Below, one piece after another: positions 9,773-19,526 of a DNA stretch of 19,974 bases. The first letter of the stretch is position 1, and every line of letters begins with the position of its first letter. Below the pieces are notes generated by a model that worked only from the letters and a program-made list of their open reading frames with translations, was not told where the DNA came from and did not search any database. The DNA is from Actinomortierella ambigua (Eukaryota; Mortierellomycota; Mortierellomycetes; Mortierellales; Mortierellaceae). The DNA lies in contig JAAAJB010000626.1 of the NCBI GenBank assembly GCA_016098155.1, positions 1 through 19,974 on the forward strand. The letters are read 5' to 3'. A program made the position numbers and the translations under genes.

Positions 9773-10295
9773 GAACACAGGCAATCCCGCTCAGGGGGTT
9801 GAAAGAATTGGAATGAGTAGAAGAGAGAGAGAGAGGGAGAGAGGAAGAGAAAGAGAGAGAGAGTGCGTGTGTGTGTGTGTGTGTGTGTGTGTTTAAAGAG
9901 TGGAGAAGAGACGGGTGCACAAGTGAAAGAGGTGATGAATGCTGGGGATGAGGAGAGACAATCGAATGGATGGATGAGGAGGGAGTCAGTAATATAGGGA
10001 AAGGGGTGTTGACGATAACAGCGACAACAACAGCGAGAGCAGACAGACAGACTGTTGAGGTTGAGAGGTCCAGAAAGCTGTTTTTCCTCTCATCCCGCCC
10101 GATGCTCTCAACTGGTCCAAAAGAAAAGCAAAAATAAGGTCCAATGTGGTACACAATGCGTTCGTTGCTCACATGGCGACTTTTTTTTTTTTTTGGCTGA
10201 GTTGTATCGAGTTCCCAGCAGGACAAGAAACGGTGCACAACGAGCATACTCGACTACTTCTATAGACCACCACTTGACTCTCGATAACAGGCATC
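9773..10295. other. Anoctamin upstream region
   Basis: Upstream of the anoctamin start on the minus strand. It holds the compound microsatellite, pyrimidine-rich stretches and a 14-nt T run near 10181-10194 on the plus strand. A long minus-strand frame here is simple translation of the repeats and has no good ATG context. No clear TATA box. Confidence 0.4.
9820..9893. repeat. Compound (GA)n-(GT)n microsatellite
   Basis: GA-rich run (9820-9863) followed by a (GT)n tract to 9893. It lies ~50-120 bases upstream of the anoctamin ATG, so in its 5' UTR or core promoter, where it reads as CA then CT repeats on the minus strand. Confidence 0.85.
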
Positions 10296-10691
10296 ATGCG
10301 TGTCAAGAGCACCTGTCTTTGTCATTGGAATACTCGAGGCTATGGAGAGTGTGCTGGTGGCGGTGTCAATGCTCGTCGTGGCTGGACCAGGAGGTTACAA
10401 GGCAGTGTTGCATTGGACTCGCCCACTGTGCTGCTGCCATTGTTTTCGGTCTTCCTATTCCACAAGACCGCACCACTGCCACCGCAATGGCCACCAAAAC
10501 CAACAACGCTCGACCAACCTTGTGTTTCCGTCCTGCGAGAAGAGCACTCCTCTTACTCCTCCCCCCCCCCTCACTCTGCCCATGTTTACGACCGATCCAA
10601 ATGGCTGCCTGTCTCCGATGCCACATGCACAGGATACGGAGGATTGGGGATTCAGAGTGATGCATATGGACATGTGCTGATGCTGGTGTAG
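10296..10691 (+). CDS. Doubtful ORF, possible small or degenerate gene
   Basis: ATG at 10296, 131 codons, stop at 10691, with reasonable codon use and Cys/Gly/Pro-rich content (motifs GYGECAGGG, KTAPLPPQWPPKP). The other two plus frames are also open for most of the same stretch. One contains a hydrophobic run (VFVIGILEAMESVLVAV) and ends in TGA at 10680, so the true frame is unclear. This pattern fits a small gene with an unseen intron, a frame-disrupted relic, or a stop-poor GC-rich patch. No domain recognised. Confidence 0.2.
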   Translation: MRVKSTCLCHWNTRGYGECAGGGVNARRGWTRRLQGSVALDSPTVLLPLFSVFLFHKTAPLPPQWPPKPTTLDQPCVSVLREEHSSYSSPPPHSAHVYDRSKWLPVSDATCTGYGGLGIQSDAYGHVLMLV

Positions 10692-11700
10692 ACGCCACCT
10701 GCATTGCGCGGTTGACTCCATTCTTGCTGTTACTACTTCTAAGGAGTGCTTGCAAAGGCAGGGGGCACAAAATCGAGGAGGGGGAGGATGAGACGTTGCT
10801 TGAAGCGGCAGGATGTGGCAGAGAGGTTGGATTGTTGGGGACAGATGAAGCAAGTCTCCAAGCTCAACACCCCCTAACCGAGGCCACTGAAATTGTTCGT
10901 GAAGCCCCCATGAAAACTCCTGAGGGAAGGGCGTTGTTTGGGCTGATTTTGAGGCACCAGCACCTGTGGAGTGGGGATTGGGGGGAAGAAGGTACTACTT
11001 TGGTGTGAAGGTCAACGTAAAGCACGTCCGAGAAACTTGAAACTTGGACAGAGGTCACGCATCATACGGCGCTTGCGCGAAAAGCGAGACTCATCTCACC
11101 AGATGTGACCTAACAAACGGCTTTCTTTCTCGGGGTGGAACCCGCGTAAACATTCACTCTTTCATTATGCGAGTCTTTCGGTGTGCGCTGTGTGTGTGTG
11201 TATATGTATATGTCTTAAGAGGTCTAGTTGACCCCTGAGGGTCGCAGAAGGTGCCCAGCCGACCCAGGATCATCGGCTATTGAACGATGTTGCTTGTGAA
11301 AAAGCCGGCATACCGAAGACTATGTTGGTATCATTGCACAGCTCATGGGTAGCCTCGATGGCTACGCGAACACGTAGACAGCCCCAACCATGTGGGTAAC
11401 AGCGACCCTGAATTGGCCATACCCTTCGTGTAGTCAGCAAAGCCTCACAGGCGTACAATACCTATTGGAGGTTGTAAGGGCCCGCCCACAGGATTCAAAC
11501 TATCTTCGATCGCCTCTTGTTGTCCATGAGGCCAATTTGTCAGGCTGCGGCATTAGTACGGCAACCAAGCAAGAGCACCCCCCTCCTCCTCCTACTCCTC
11601 TTCCCAATCTCCTCTCGGGAGGTGAACAACATCTTGATACAATTGCTAGCGACCAGGCCGAACCAAATGGCGTGACCAAAGAGCAGATCAGTCTAATAGC
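10692..11700. other. Weakly coding intergenic region
   Basis: A plus-strand frame ending at 11008 reads as an acidic protein (EEGEDETLLEAAG) but lacks an ATG at its beginning. A plus-strand frame at ~11390-11785 contains a Pro run and a protein-like section (VTKEQISLIANFR) with no credible start. A short GT/TA repeat lies at ~11188-11212. These could be exons of an unrecognised gene or remnants; I cannot join them. Confidence 0.3.
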
Positions 11701-11710
11701 AAACTTCAGG

Positions 11711-12544
11711 TCACCATGCTTCTTTGATCTCGTCCCGCACTTGCTCGCACGTCAAATTCGCAACTACTTCTTTGGCCCAACCTAAAAGATCGACAAATGA
11801 AATGGTCAAGTCGTCCAATACCACATTTATGCCAACTCGCTTGCCTGGGGTCACAAAGTTGCTGATTGGACGGCTTTGCTGATTTCTGTTGTTGTATGAT
11901 CGTATAATTACATGGGGATTGACACCTCTGTGAGATATTTTTTTGGTAGGCAGGGAAAGCATGTGGACAGAGTTTTCTGTACGTACTTAGGATCCGTTCT
12001 TTCCTGGTGGGTGCGGCCAGCACTCTGCATCTTTGGAGAACAAGGACGGCTCCTCCTTCACTAGCACAGGCGTTAAAATCGTTCATACACATGGCGCAGC
12101 TGCTGCTCACGTTATTTTTTTTCTCGTATCCCTCTTTCGGGATGGGAGCCATTCGATGGCGAAGCGGAGACTCCAGGGCTTGTGGAAAAGGGGAGGAAAG
12201 ATGTGTGTGATGACTCGATCCCAGTGACAGGGTTCAACAATGGCACACCTACTTTGAGCTCACGAAAGAGAAGTTGATGGTAATCACAAAGTGTGACTGA
12301 AGGTGCTGGCTATATATGTTCGCATCTCAATTCCTCTTGATCCAACCTGTTGGACTTTCTCAATTCCTTCCCACGGGTTAGGCATCCACTCTTGGGCTAG
12401 ACGCATAACGTGTTCTCTTTTAGCGGCGACTTTTTTTATTTGTAAGCACGCTAACATGCTAAGCTGGCATTCACGCCAAGAGTCGATTTTGTTGCATATA
12501 ACAAAAATAGCCTGAGCGACCAAACATTCTGCATTTTTGATCAA
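11711..12544 (-). other. Scattered protein-like fragments, possible decayed gene
   Basis: Two minus-strand sections read like real protein but lack proper starts and do not join in one frame. One at ~12544-12284 has 85 residues with motifs AECLVAQAIFVICNK and MRLAQEWMPNPWEG. One ends at 11711 with NFVTPGKRVGINVVLDDLTI and EVVANLTCEQVRDEIKEAW then a stop. A third frame starting from an ATG at 12152 has a Cys-rich opening (SCAMCMNDFNAC). A spliced gene or a pseudogene is possible. Function not recognised. Confidence 0.25.
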
Positions 12545-12728
12545 GTCTGGTTAGTCACTTCCCCTATGTCTCACTGTCAACGTCTAAAACTTTCCAAAGG
12601 ACTGATCCAAGGATTTGAGGATATTGCCGCGTTCCTTTAAAACGGAAGTGGACGGCATCTGACCTCTTTTTTTTTTAACGACAATTCCTCGATCTCCTTT
12701 TGCAGCCCTCCAAATTTGAGCATCACAC

Positions 12729-13847
12729 ATGTCAACTCTCTCAAGGCTCAGCGATGACCTTCGCAAACTTACACTCTCATCCAATCAAGCCGATGTCAAA
12801 TTTATTCTCGGTAATGTCCTATGCTAACATGCATGCATAAAGTGAAAAAGAAAAAAAATACTAGGAAGAAAAAAAAAGTCGTTGATATCTCTATCGAACT
12901 TGCCAAATGTCACCTGGCTAGGCAAAGATGAAGTAGTAAGGCACGGCCACTCGCTCATCCTCTGCACAAGGAGCACTTACTTTGAGAGGGCGTTGAGTCC
13001 CTCCTGGAGCGAGGCTGCTGAAGGCGTTTATCGCAAGCCAAACGTCGAACCGGAAGTCTTTGACATCATCCTTGACTATCTGTACACTGGCCACTGCGAC
13101 TTGGCCATGGAGACCCTCCCGCTGGTGACAGCCGCTGCGTTCGAGATGGAGATGAAAGAGCTGAAGATGTGCTGCGAAGACTATGCGTGCAAGCACTTGG
13201 CAGACGACAATGCATGCTGCCTGTTTGATCTTGCTGTACGGAATGACATGCCATTACTTCTGAAAGCCAGCGTCGGGTTCATACAACTTCGTGCGACCGA
13301 AATATTCAATACTCCTGGCTTTGTTGGTCTTGGTCAGGATCTATTTAGCAAGATTGTATCTTCCAATATCCTCAACTCTACCGAGCTTCAGGTTTGGAGG
13401 GCGACTGTCCGATGGACGCTCCATCAATGCGACCAGGACTGGAGACACTCGCGCCTCCTTCAAGAGATAGAACCATCTGGACGTCTCTTGGTCGCGATTG
13501 AATCAAACAAGGAAGATAGTCTTGGCAAAAAGAATGAAGCGGCAAACCACCCCAACTTGAGTGCCTCCGCTGGAGACAGGGTCGTTATCATGTCGTCATC
13601 CCTCCACGCACAGCTTTGCAAAACTATCGCACCCCTTTTGCGCTATGTTCGATTCACTCAGATCCCCGCCTCTGACTTTTTCCGATACATTGAAGGGACA
13701 GGTCTCGTTCCTTCTGACACCTGCTTCAAAGTCTATCGCCATCATGCAGTGCCTACATGCTATCCAGCCAGCGAATTTCACACCAAGGCGCGCATTTCCA
13801 TTTCTCTCAATGACAGCACCAAGCTCTCACGCGGCTATTGTGGTTGA
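12729..13847 (+). CDS. BTB/POZ-BACK domain protein
   Basis: Two exons, 12729-12810 and 12922-13847, with a 111-nt GT-AG intron (donor GTAATG, acceptor GCTAG) in phase 1. The CDS is 1,008 nt, 335 aa. Exon 1 gives MSTLSRLSDDLRK and ADVKFIL, which splices to GKDEVVRHGHSLILCTRS, the typical BTB strand-helix start; YF and the YLYTGHCD motif follow. The BTB fold spans about residues 20-120. Residues ~125-225 match the BACK pattern: LAVRNDMPLLLKAS, then a helix ending TELQVWRATVRWTL. The C-terminal part (HAQLCKTIAPLLRYVRF, IPASDFF, YRHHAVP) resembles the tail seen in fungal BTB-BACK proteins. No Kelch, TLDc or zinc-finger domain follows. Proteins of this kind often act as substrate adaptors for Cullin-3 ubiquitin ligases; that role is inferred, not shown. 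The frame after the stop is discussed under findings. Confidence 0.85.
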
Positions 13848-14097
13848 GCACATTTCTATTGGCAGCACAGCGTTCAAAATAAAGAAGTGGATGATGGAGC
13901 GAATATAACCTCCAACTTTTTAGCAGTGACCATTTCCGAAATATAAGTGCTGGAGCAGGGTGACAAAAACTTATTATTCTTTTTTTCGTTGAGTGATATA
14001 CAAGTATGGTTACAAGGGGGGTAAAAAAAAAAAGACGTGAAAGAATCAAAATAAATAGAATAACAAGTAGGAAGACAAAGGAGACAAAAAATTAAAT
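13848..14097. other. Convergent 3' spacer
   Basis: About 250 bases between the stop of the plus-strand BTB gene and the stop of the minus-strand scaffold gene. It contains A-runs and T-runs near 13981 and 14023 suited to 3' ends on both strands, but no defined polyadenylation signal can be assigned. Confidence 0.4.
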
Positions 14098-17000
14098 CTA
14101 CTGGGGGTTGACAAAGCAGACCACGACGCCATAGTGATCCCAGGACGATGCGGCATTGCTGGAGGAAGAAGGGATGGCAGCGCGGGTGCTGATTGGAGTG
14201 GTGGATTCGGTGGTGGCAATCTGACGACTCGACCGAGATCTTGCCAGCGCAGTGCTGGTGGTGGTGGTGGGTGGCCGTTGCTGCTGCTGTCGTTGTTGCT
14301 GTTGACGTTGCCTACCATTCTCCTCACGCACCCACAATGTCTGAGCCTGATGCTCATATGCTGGCAAACGTTCTTCATCATCGCCATCCTCATATTGCCG
14401 CCGTCCTTCAGCGCTGCCGCTCCCGCGACTCTGAGCGCCACTACTCCGGCTGACAGCACTGTTGTGGCTACCATTGCTACTATGGCTACTTCGCCGAGAA
14501 TGCCCCGCCGTCGAGGTCGTCGTCGTCGTCGTCCCAGCCTGGTCTTGATTCTGCGCCAGCTGATGAATTTCCTGTCGCATCTTGGTGATCTCATCCTGGA
14601 TGGACGCCAGTCGCTTGCACGACTCGGCCAGTGTCGGAATCGCCAGTCGGATTCGCTCCCTGCGAGAATGTTGGCTGCCACCACCAACACTACCACCACC
14701 AACACCAACACCCCTCGACGTCAATGTCGAAGTCGAGGCCGAGGTCGATGGCGAAGAAGTTGGAGAAGACGACACTGACGACGAAGCCACCAATGTCGTC
14801 GCACTCGCCGCCGTCCGTCGCAAGGGGCCTCCTCCAGAACCGACCCCTCCCAAAGACGACGACGATGAGGAGGATGAAGTAGATGCCTCGCGCGAAGGGC
14901 CGGCAGGAATCCTCGAGGTACGGGTCAGGACTGGAGCACTGCTCAAACTTGCCATCTGAGCCAAAGGCCTGCTGGTCCCGGCGCTAGCAGACGATGCCAA
15001 CACTCTCCGTTGCTCTTGCACGCCACTGCCTACCGAGCCTAGGCCAAGTCCAAATCCGCTGCCGCCAGTACCCGCTGCCATCGACCGCGGTGATAGCTTA
15101 CGCTCTTCATGCATGCCGCTACCCGCACTACCGATTGACGGCAACCGCGAGGGTTTGATATTGGAAGACAGGGCCACAGGAACCGAGACTGTCGAGCGCA
15201 TAGTCGTAGTGGTGGTGCGGGCAGAAGACGAAAATGCTGGCGGACGTTGCTGCTGCTGCTGCTGTTGATACTGCTGATACTGCTGTTGGTGCTGTTGCGG
15301 AGGAGCGAGCCGATAGTCCATGGACGACCGAGGCGATACCTCCCGCGACTCAATCGGGTCCTGTCCATTATCCTCCTCATCATAGACGCCGCTGCCCGTC
15401 TGCATCGTGGTCCTTGCAGTAGGAACGCGCGCCTGCGATGACCACATGTACGACGGAACAACATGATCGCGTTGCTCACGACCATCTTCAGCCATGCCCC
15501 TCGCTCTTGCCGCCTCGGCCGCGTCTGCAGCTGCTTCCATCGCCTCGATCTCCTGGATTTCACGCTGGAGCTCCAACTTGCGAGCTATGGAATCCTGTCG
15601 AGAAAATGTTTGCGTCAAAGGTGTAAGAGGCGGTGGAGGAGTTGTGGATGTGGAGCAAGTTACGGTGGTGGCGGTGGCCATCACACCTTGAGACCCAATG
15701 CGACGGATGTCTCCAGCATCCTTGGGAGAGCGACTCTTGGGCGACAATCGCTCGTGGTTGTGATGCTCTTGCATTTCCTGTGGCGGGGATGGCGGTGTCA
15801 GCGCACGCGTGTCATACATACTAGTCGGTCGCACCAGACGGCTTGGCCTCGTCGACTGAATATCATACAGGCTCGACGGGCGTGCTAGCCTTGTGCCTCC
15901 TGTCGCCATAGAAATGCGACTGCTGGGTGTCGCAGGTGTTGGGATTGAAGAAAGTGGTGGAGAATGTGACACTGCTCGTTGTTGATGATGGACAGGCTGT
16001 TGTTGCTGCTGAAGTCTCATCCTGGGGCTCCCTTCGGGCGACGAATTAGCCTCAGACGTTGCCAACGACGACCTCGATGCTGCTTTGATCGGCGCGGCCG
16101 ACGACAGAGGTGAGGGCCGTAAGGGTGCATATGTCATCGGTGGCCGAAGTCCCGATGCTTGCGGTAGGCGACTTATTCTCGGTGGATCACCACCATCTTG
16201 CTGCGTGCTGGCCCGCTGCTCCTCCTCTTCTCGCTCGAGTTCCGCTCTAATCCTAACTACATTCATCGCACCAGGACTCATCTCGTCTGGGGCATCCTGC
16301 TCTGATGGCTCATCCCACAATCCATCCAAAATATTGCCCATGGGTTTCTCGTTCTGGAACATTGGTTGGAGCTGTCGATGCTGTTGCTGTTGCTGTTGTG
16401 GCTGCTGCTGTTGTTGTTGTTGAGCTGCTTGTCTGGCAGCCACTATCTCTTGGTTGCGACGCAACAACGATTGAGCTCCTGAAAACCTTGGCGCTGGGAT
16501 GGCACTGGCGGTCGAACTGCCAATCGGTTGAGATGGCGTGGAGGGCGTAACCATAGTATCAGGTGGTTGGAACGAAGAGGGCATAGGATTGTTTAGGGCA
16601 GCAGCGGAGGACAGAGTAGAGGGGGGTGTCGTGGAAGGCGGACGGCTGGGAAACCGTGCAGTGGAGACCGGTGCCGGTGGAGATGTCTTTAGGCGGTTAC
16701 CGAACGATGAAGGCACAGGGAGCATGGAGCCTCGAGGGGCTTCAAGAGGCTTTGGCATCCTCGGGATGTTGTTCTGTGGTAGGGGGGTGGCGTTTAGTTA
16801 TTTCGCGAGACAACTCGCTGTTAGAAAAACAAGTGCTGCCATAGGTGTGCCCATCATTTGCCCTAGCTGTCAACTGCGTGGACAGAGGAACGCTGTCCTA
16901 TCTTACCTCCAAAATACGGTTGTTGTTGTTGTTGTTGTCAAAATGGAGCATTTCCAAGTATCTCTCCTCCTCCGAGTCGGTAAATTCGTCGCCAAAGTCA

Positions 17001-19526
17001 CCATCGTCCTCGAGATCCTCTTCTTCTTCCTCCTCGTCCTCCTCCTCTTCCTCGAGCTCCTCTTCCTCACTTAGAAAGATATCGCTGTTGGCAATCTCGG
17101 CCAGCGGTGGTGCCTCGCCCTTGCCAAACAGCTCCTCATATTCACGCTTCAGAGCAGCAGCCTCCTCGTCGAGATCCGTCTCCTCGTCGACAGAATAGTC
17201 GCCATAGCTCCCCTCGGGCTGCTCATGATCGTCCTCATAGCCATGGTCGCGATTATAGTCCGGTACAATATGATCCTCATTGTTTTCCCAGCTTGGCCCT
17301 GGCCGCGTGAGCGAGGAGATCTTAAAGTCCTCGGTCTCATAAATTGGGCCAAGAATGTCGGTCGGCTTGAGATTCGCAAGCAGCTCCTGCCTCCTCTGCT
17401 CTTTGGCAATGTCTTGCTCGTCCATCAAATCTTCAAGATGAAGATCACGGTTGCCGAGTGCAACCCCTCCTCTAGCGCCTCCTCCGGGTCTTCCCGCGGA
17501 GGATTGGTGATACCGAATAGGCTCCAGCTGGGATGGTGTTGGGTGCGGCAGGTGATGGGTGATGCTTGTCATGGATGGTAGCTCTGACACCTCCGCGATC
17601 GTAGCGAGGCGAGCATGACTCCCATGCATCTCTTCTTCCACATATCGCCCCTGTCCACCGGTGGACTGTCCTCGGTATGATGCAGGATCATAGCGCAGGC
17701 CACCAATATCGTCTTCGACAATATCCAAATGTTCATCATCCTGGTCGTCGCCATCCTCGGCCTGCTCCTCCTGCATCCAGTCGGGCTCAGTCTCCAAGTA
17801 GCGTGCATGCAGGCCGCTCTCGGAGCTCTCTTGAGCCTGCAGGTGGTCCTGGTCAGGTTGCTGTCCGCTGTGGCCTCCCGTGCGATCGTCTTGACCGTCT
17901 TGATCTGTGACTTCAGGGTCTTGATCTTCGTGCTGGTAGACAGTTTAGCAATCCGGGAAGATAACATTTTAATTAGTGCTGTGTTTCCATTGTTTGTGTG
18001 TTACCACGATTCCTTGTAGAGGTGGTGCCAAAGACTTTTTTTTTTGTACAGGGGAGAGAAGAGGGAGAGAAATAGAATATAAATGTATATCGAAGGGAGT
18101 ACGGAGCGAGAGCGAACGTGGCAGCTGCCTTGTTATCGCTGTCCGAAAGCAATCACGAGGAAATAGACGGCTTCTTTGCAGCAGGCCTAAATGCTCCACG
18201 GACCATTGGAGGGGGAGAGAGAAAGAACAGACTTGCATCGGAACGAAGCGAAGGACAAGTTTCTGCTTGCCACCGTGCATGGTTTCACAGGACCAAGAAA
18301 AAAATAGAGCGGTTTTGCAATGCATAACAAGCGCATCCCATGCATTTTGTGCACACTGGAGGTGCGGGAGTCACGCCGATTATATTTTCGCTCATTCGTC
18401 CAACCCGTCCCCCTGGGACTGGATCGTCGACAAATGAACGGAAATTGGATGTTTCTCCTGTAACAAAAGGCAAAAACAATGTCGGCTCTGAACTGAAGGA
18501 GGAGAGCAACAACGAAGAATAAAAAAAAAGGGCTGGGATGGTGTGATAACCTAGGACAGGGGAGAGGAGGATGAAAATGGGTCAGGAACCCACGTCTGGG
18601 TCGGAGCACAATCGTACCTTGATTTCTTGTGACAGGGGCGAGCTGATTGGTGTTGTTCTGCTGAACACTGATGAGAGAGGTCGCAGACGCGAGACTGGGG
18701 CTTTTAGCTTTGACGCGAAGAGGCCTCCTGAGGGTGCCGCGGGTGTGGTAGTGGAGGACGAGGTGGCGGTATTTGTACGAATACCAGTCGTTGTCGTCGC
18801 AGTAGTAGCCGTGGATAGAGCGGGTAATGAGGTTGACGAGCTGGGGGCAGAGGGTAGAGAGGTTGCGGGCGTGGATATAGCCCTTGTTGCCTTTGTCGCT
18901 ACAGAGTTTACTGTGGCGGTGGTGTTGGTGATCGTGGATGAAGTGGATGCAGTGTTGTCCTTGCTCGAGTAGCTGTGTCGCGAGTCAAGCGATGGGCGCC
19001 TTTGTTGCTGCAGCTGGTGTGAGCTTAGGTGGTCATGACTTGACGAATCCATGGCTCTGACCAGGTCGAGCTCATCCTCGTCTTCGGGATGGCCTTCTTC
19101 TTCTTCATCGCCAAGGTCGTCGTATTCAGAGTGTGTATATCCATCCTCATCGCTTGTGTAATCGGTGTGGTCGTCGGTGGCATACTCTCCCAAGGGCAGG
19201 ATAGGTGGCATATCCGACTCGAAGGGGATGGCTGGCTGGTTGAAAGAGTCGTTGATGCGGTGGTGGATAGGATTTGAACGGCGTGCGGGCAGTGCTGACC
19301 GATCACCGTCGTCTGCATCGAGTGGATCGTCGCCGTTGTCGTCAAAGCCGTCGTGATAGTCAAAGTCGGCCCCATGGTGGGGGTGGGGGTGGGGGTGGGG
19401 GTGGTGGTTGCGCGGTTGCTGCAAATGGCCCGAAGCGATGGCTAGCGATCCATTGAAGCGGCTGGAAGAGGCGAGAGACGTTGAGTTCCGTTTGGGAAGC
19501 CGCGATATCGTCGGGGCGGGGGTCAT
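14098..19526 (-). CDS. Large low-complexity scaffold-like protein with SxIP motifs, function unknown
   Basis: Preferred model: exons 19526-18618, 17932-16907 and 16773-14098, all phase 0 (4,611 nt, 1,536 aa). The start is ATG ACC with A at -3. Exon 1 (residues 1-303) has a His-Pro repeat, an acidic block (~110-160) and a Ser/Thr-rich end, closing at donor AAG|GTACGA. Exon 2 (304-645) is acidic with a Glu/Asp run near 590-625 and an Asn run, closing at GAG|GTAAGA. Exon 3 (646-1536) is Ser/Pro/Gln-rich, with poly-Gln at ~762-776 and ~1139-1154, a helix at ~1038-1070 (ARKLELQREIQEIEAMEAA) and another at ~1349-1387 (TLAESCKRLASIQDEITKMR). SxIP motifs occur at ~735, 920 and 1265, and SRLP at ~846 and 1187. 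No enzyme domain, signal peptide or membrane helix. The exon 2-3 join is strong. The exon 1-2 join spans 685 nt and is weaker: a 30-nt microexon (18034-18005) also fits, or exon 1 could be a separate gene reading to a stop at 18582. Confidence 0.65.
17933..18617 (-). other. Long first intron, or two introns flanking a microexon
   Basis: Between exon 1 (donor GTACGA) and exon 2 (acceptor CTACCAG) of the scaffold gene. A phase-0 30-nt microexon (18034-18005, coding SLAPPLQGIV) is bounded by a pyrimidine tract plus AAG and a GTAACA donor. The same frame stays open from an ATG at 18325 to that donor (107 codons) and would join exon 2 in frame, so an alternative first exon is possible. A third frame (~18500-18285) contains a Cys cluster (PPVCTKCMGCACYA) but cannot be joined in phase. 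Confidence 0.4.
19379..19407 (+). repeat. (GGGGGT)n tract, potential G-quadruplex, coding for His-Pro repeat
   Basis: Four GGGGG runs separated by single T on the plus strand, inside exon 1 of the minus-strand scaffold gene. The coding strand is CCCCCA repeats giving alternating His-Pro. Four G5 runs with 1-nt loops are a textbook G-quadruplex pattern. Confidence 0.85.

Noticed and set aside
9741..10247. 168-codon minus-strand frame upstream of the anoctamin start
   Set aside because: Mostly translation of CA/CT microsatellites. Only its last 11 codons (from ATG 9772) make sense as exon 1.
14134..14778. Long plus-strand frames opposite the scaffold gene (also 16538-17074 and 15463-15888)
   Set aside because: Antisense shadows of repetitive Ser/Gln/Glu codons. 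The minus frame is longer, has consistent splice sites and runs into exon 2.
18582..18617. Read-through of scaffold exon 1 to a stop at 18582 as the true end of a separate gene
   Set aside because: Not excluded, but the AAG|GTACGA donor and the phase-0 match to the ATG-less exon 2 make one spliced gene the better model.
19255..19280. B-box-like GTTCAAATCC on the minus strand
   Set aside because: Lies inside scaffold exon 1 with no matching acceptor stem or A-box.
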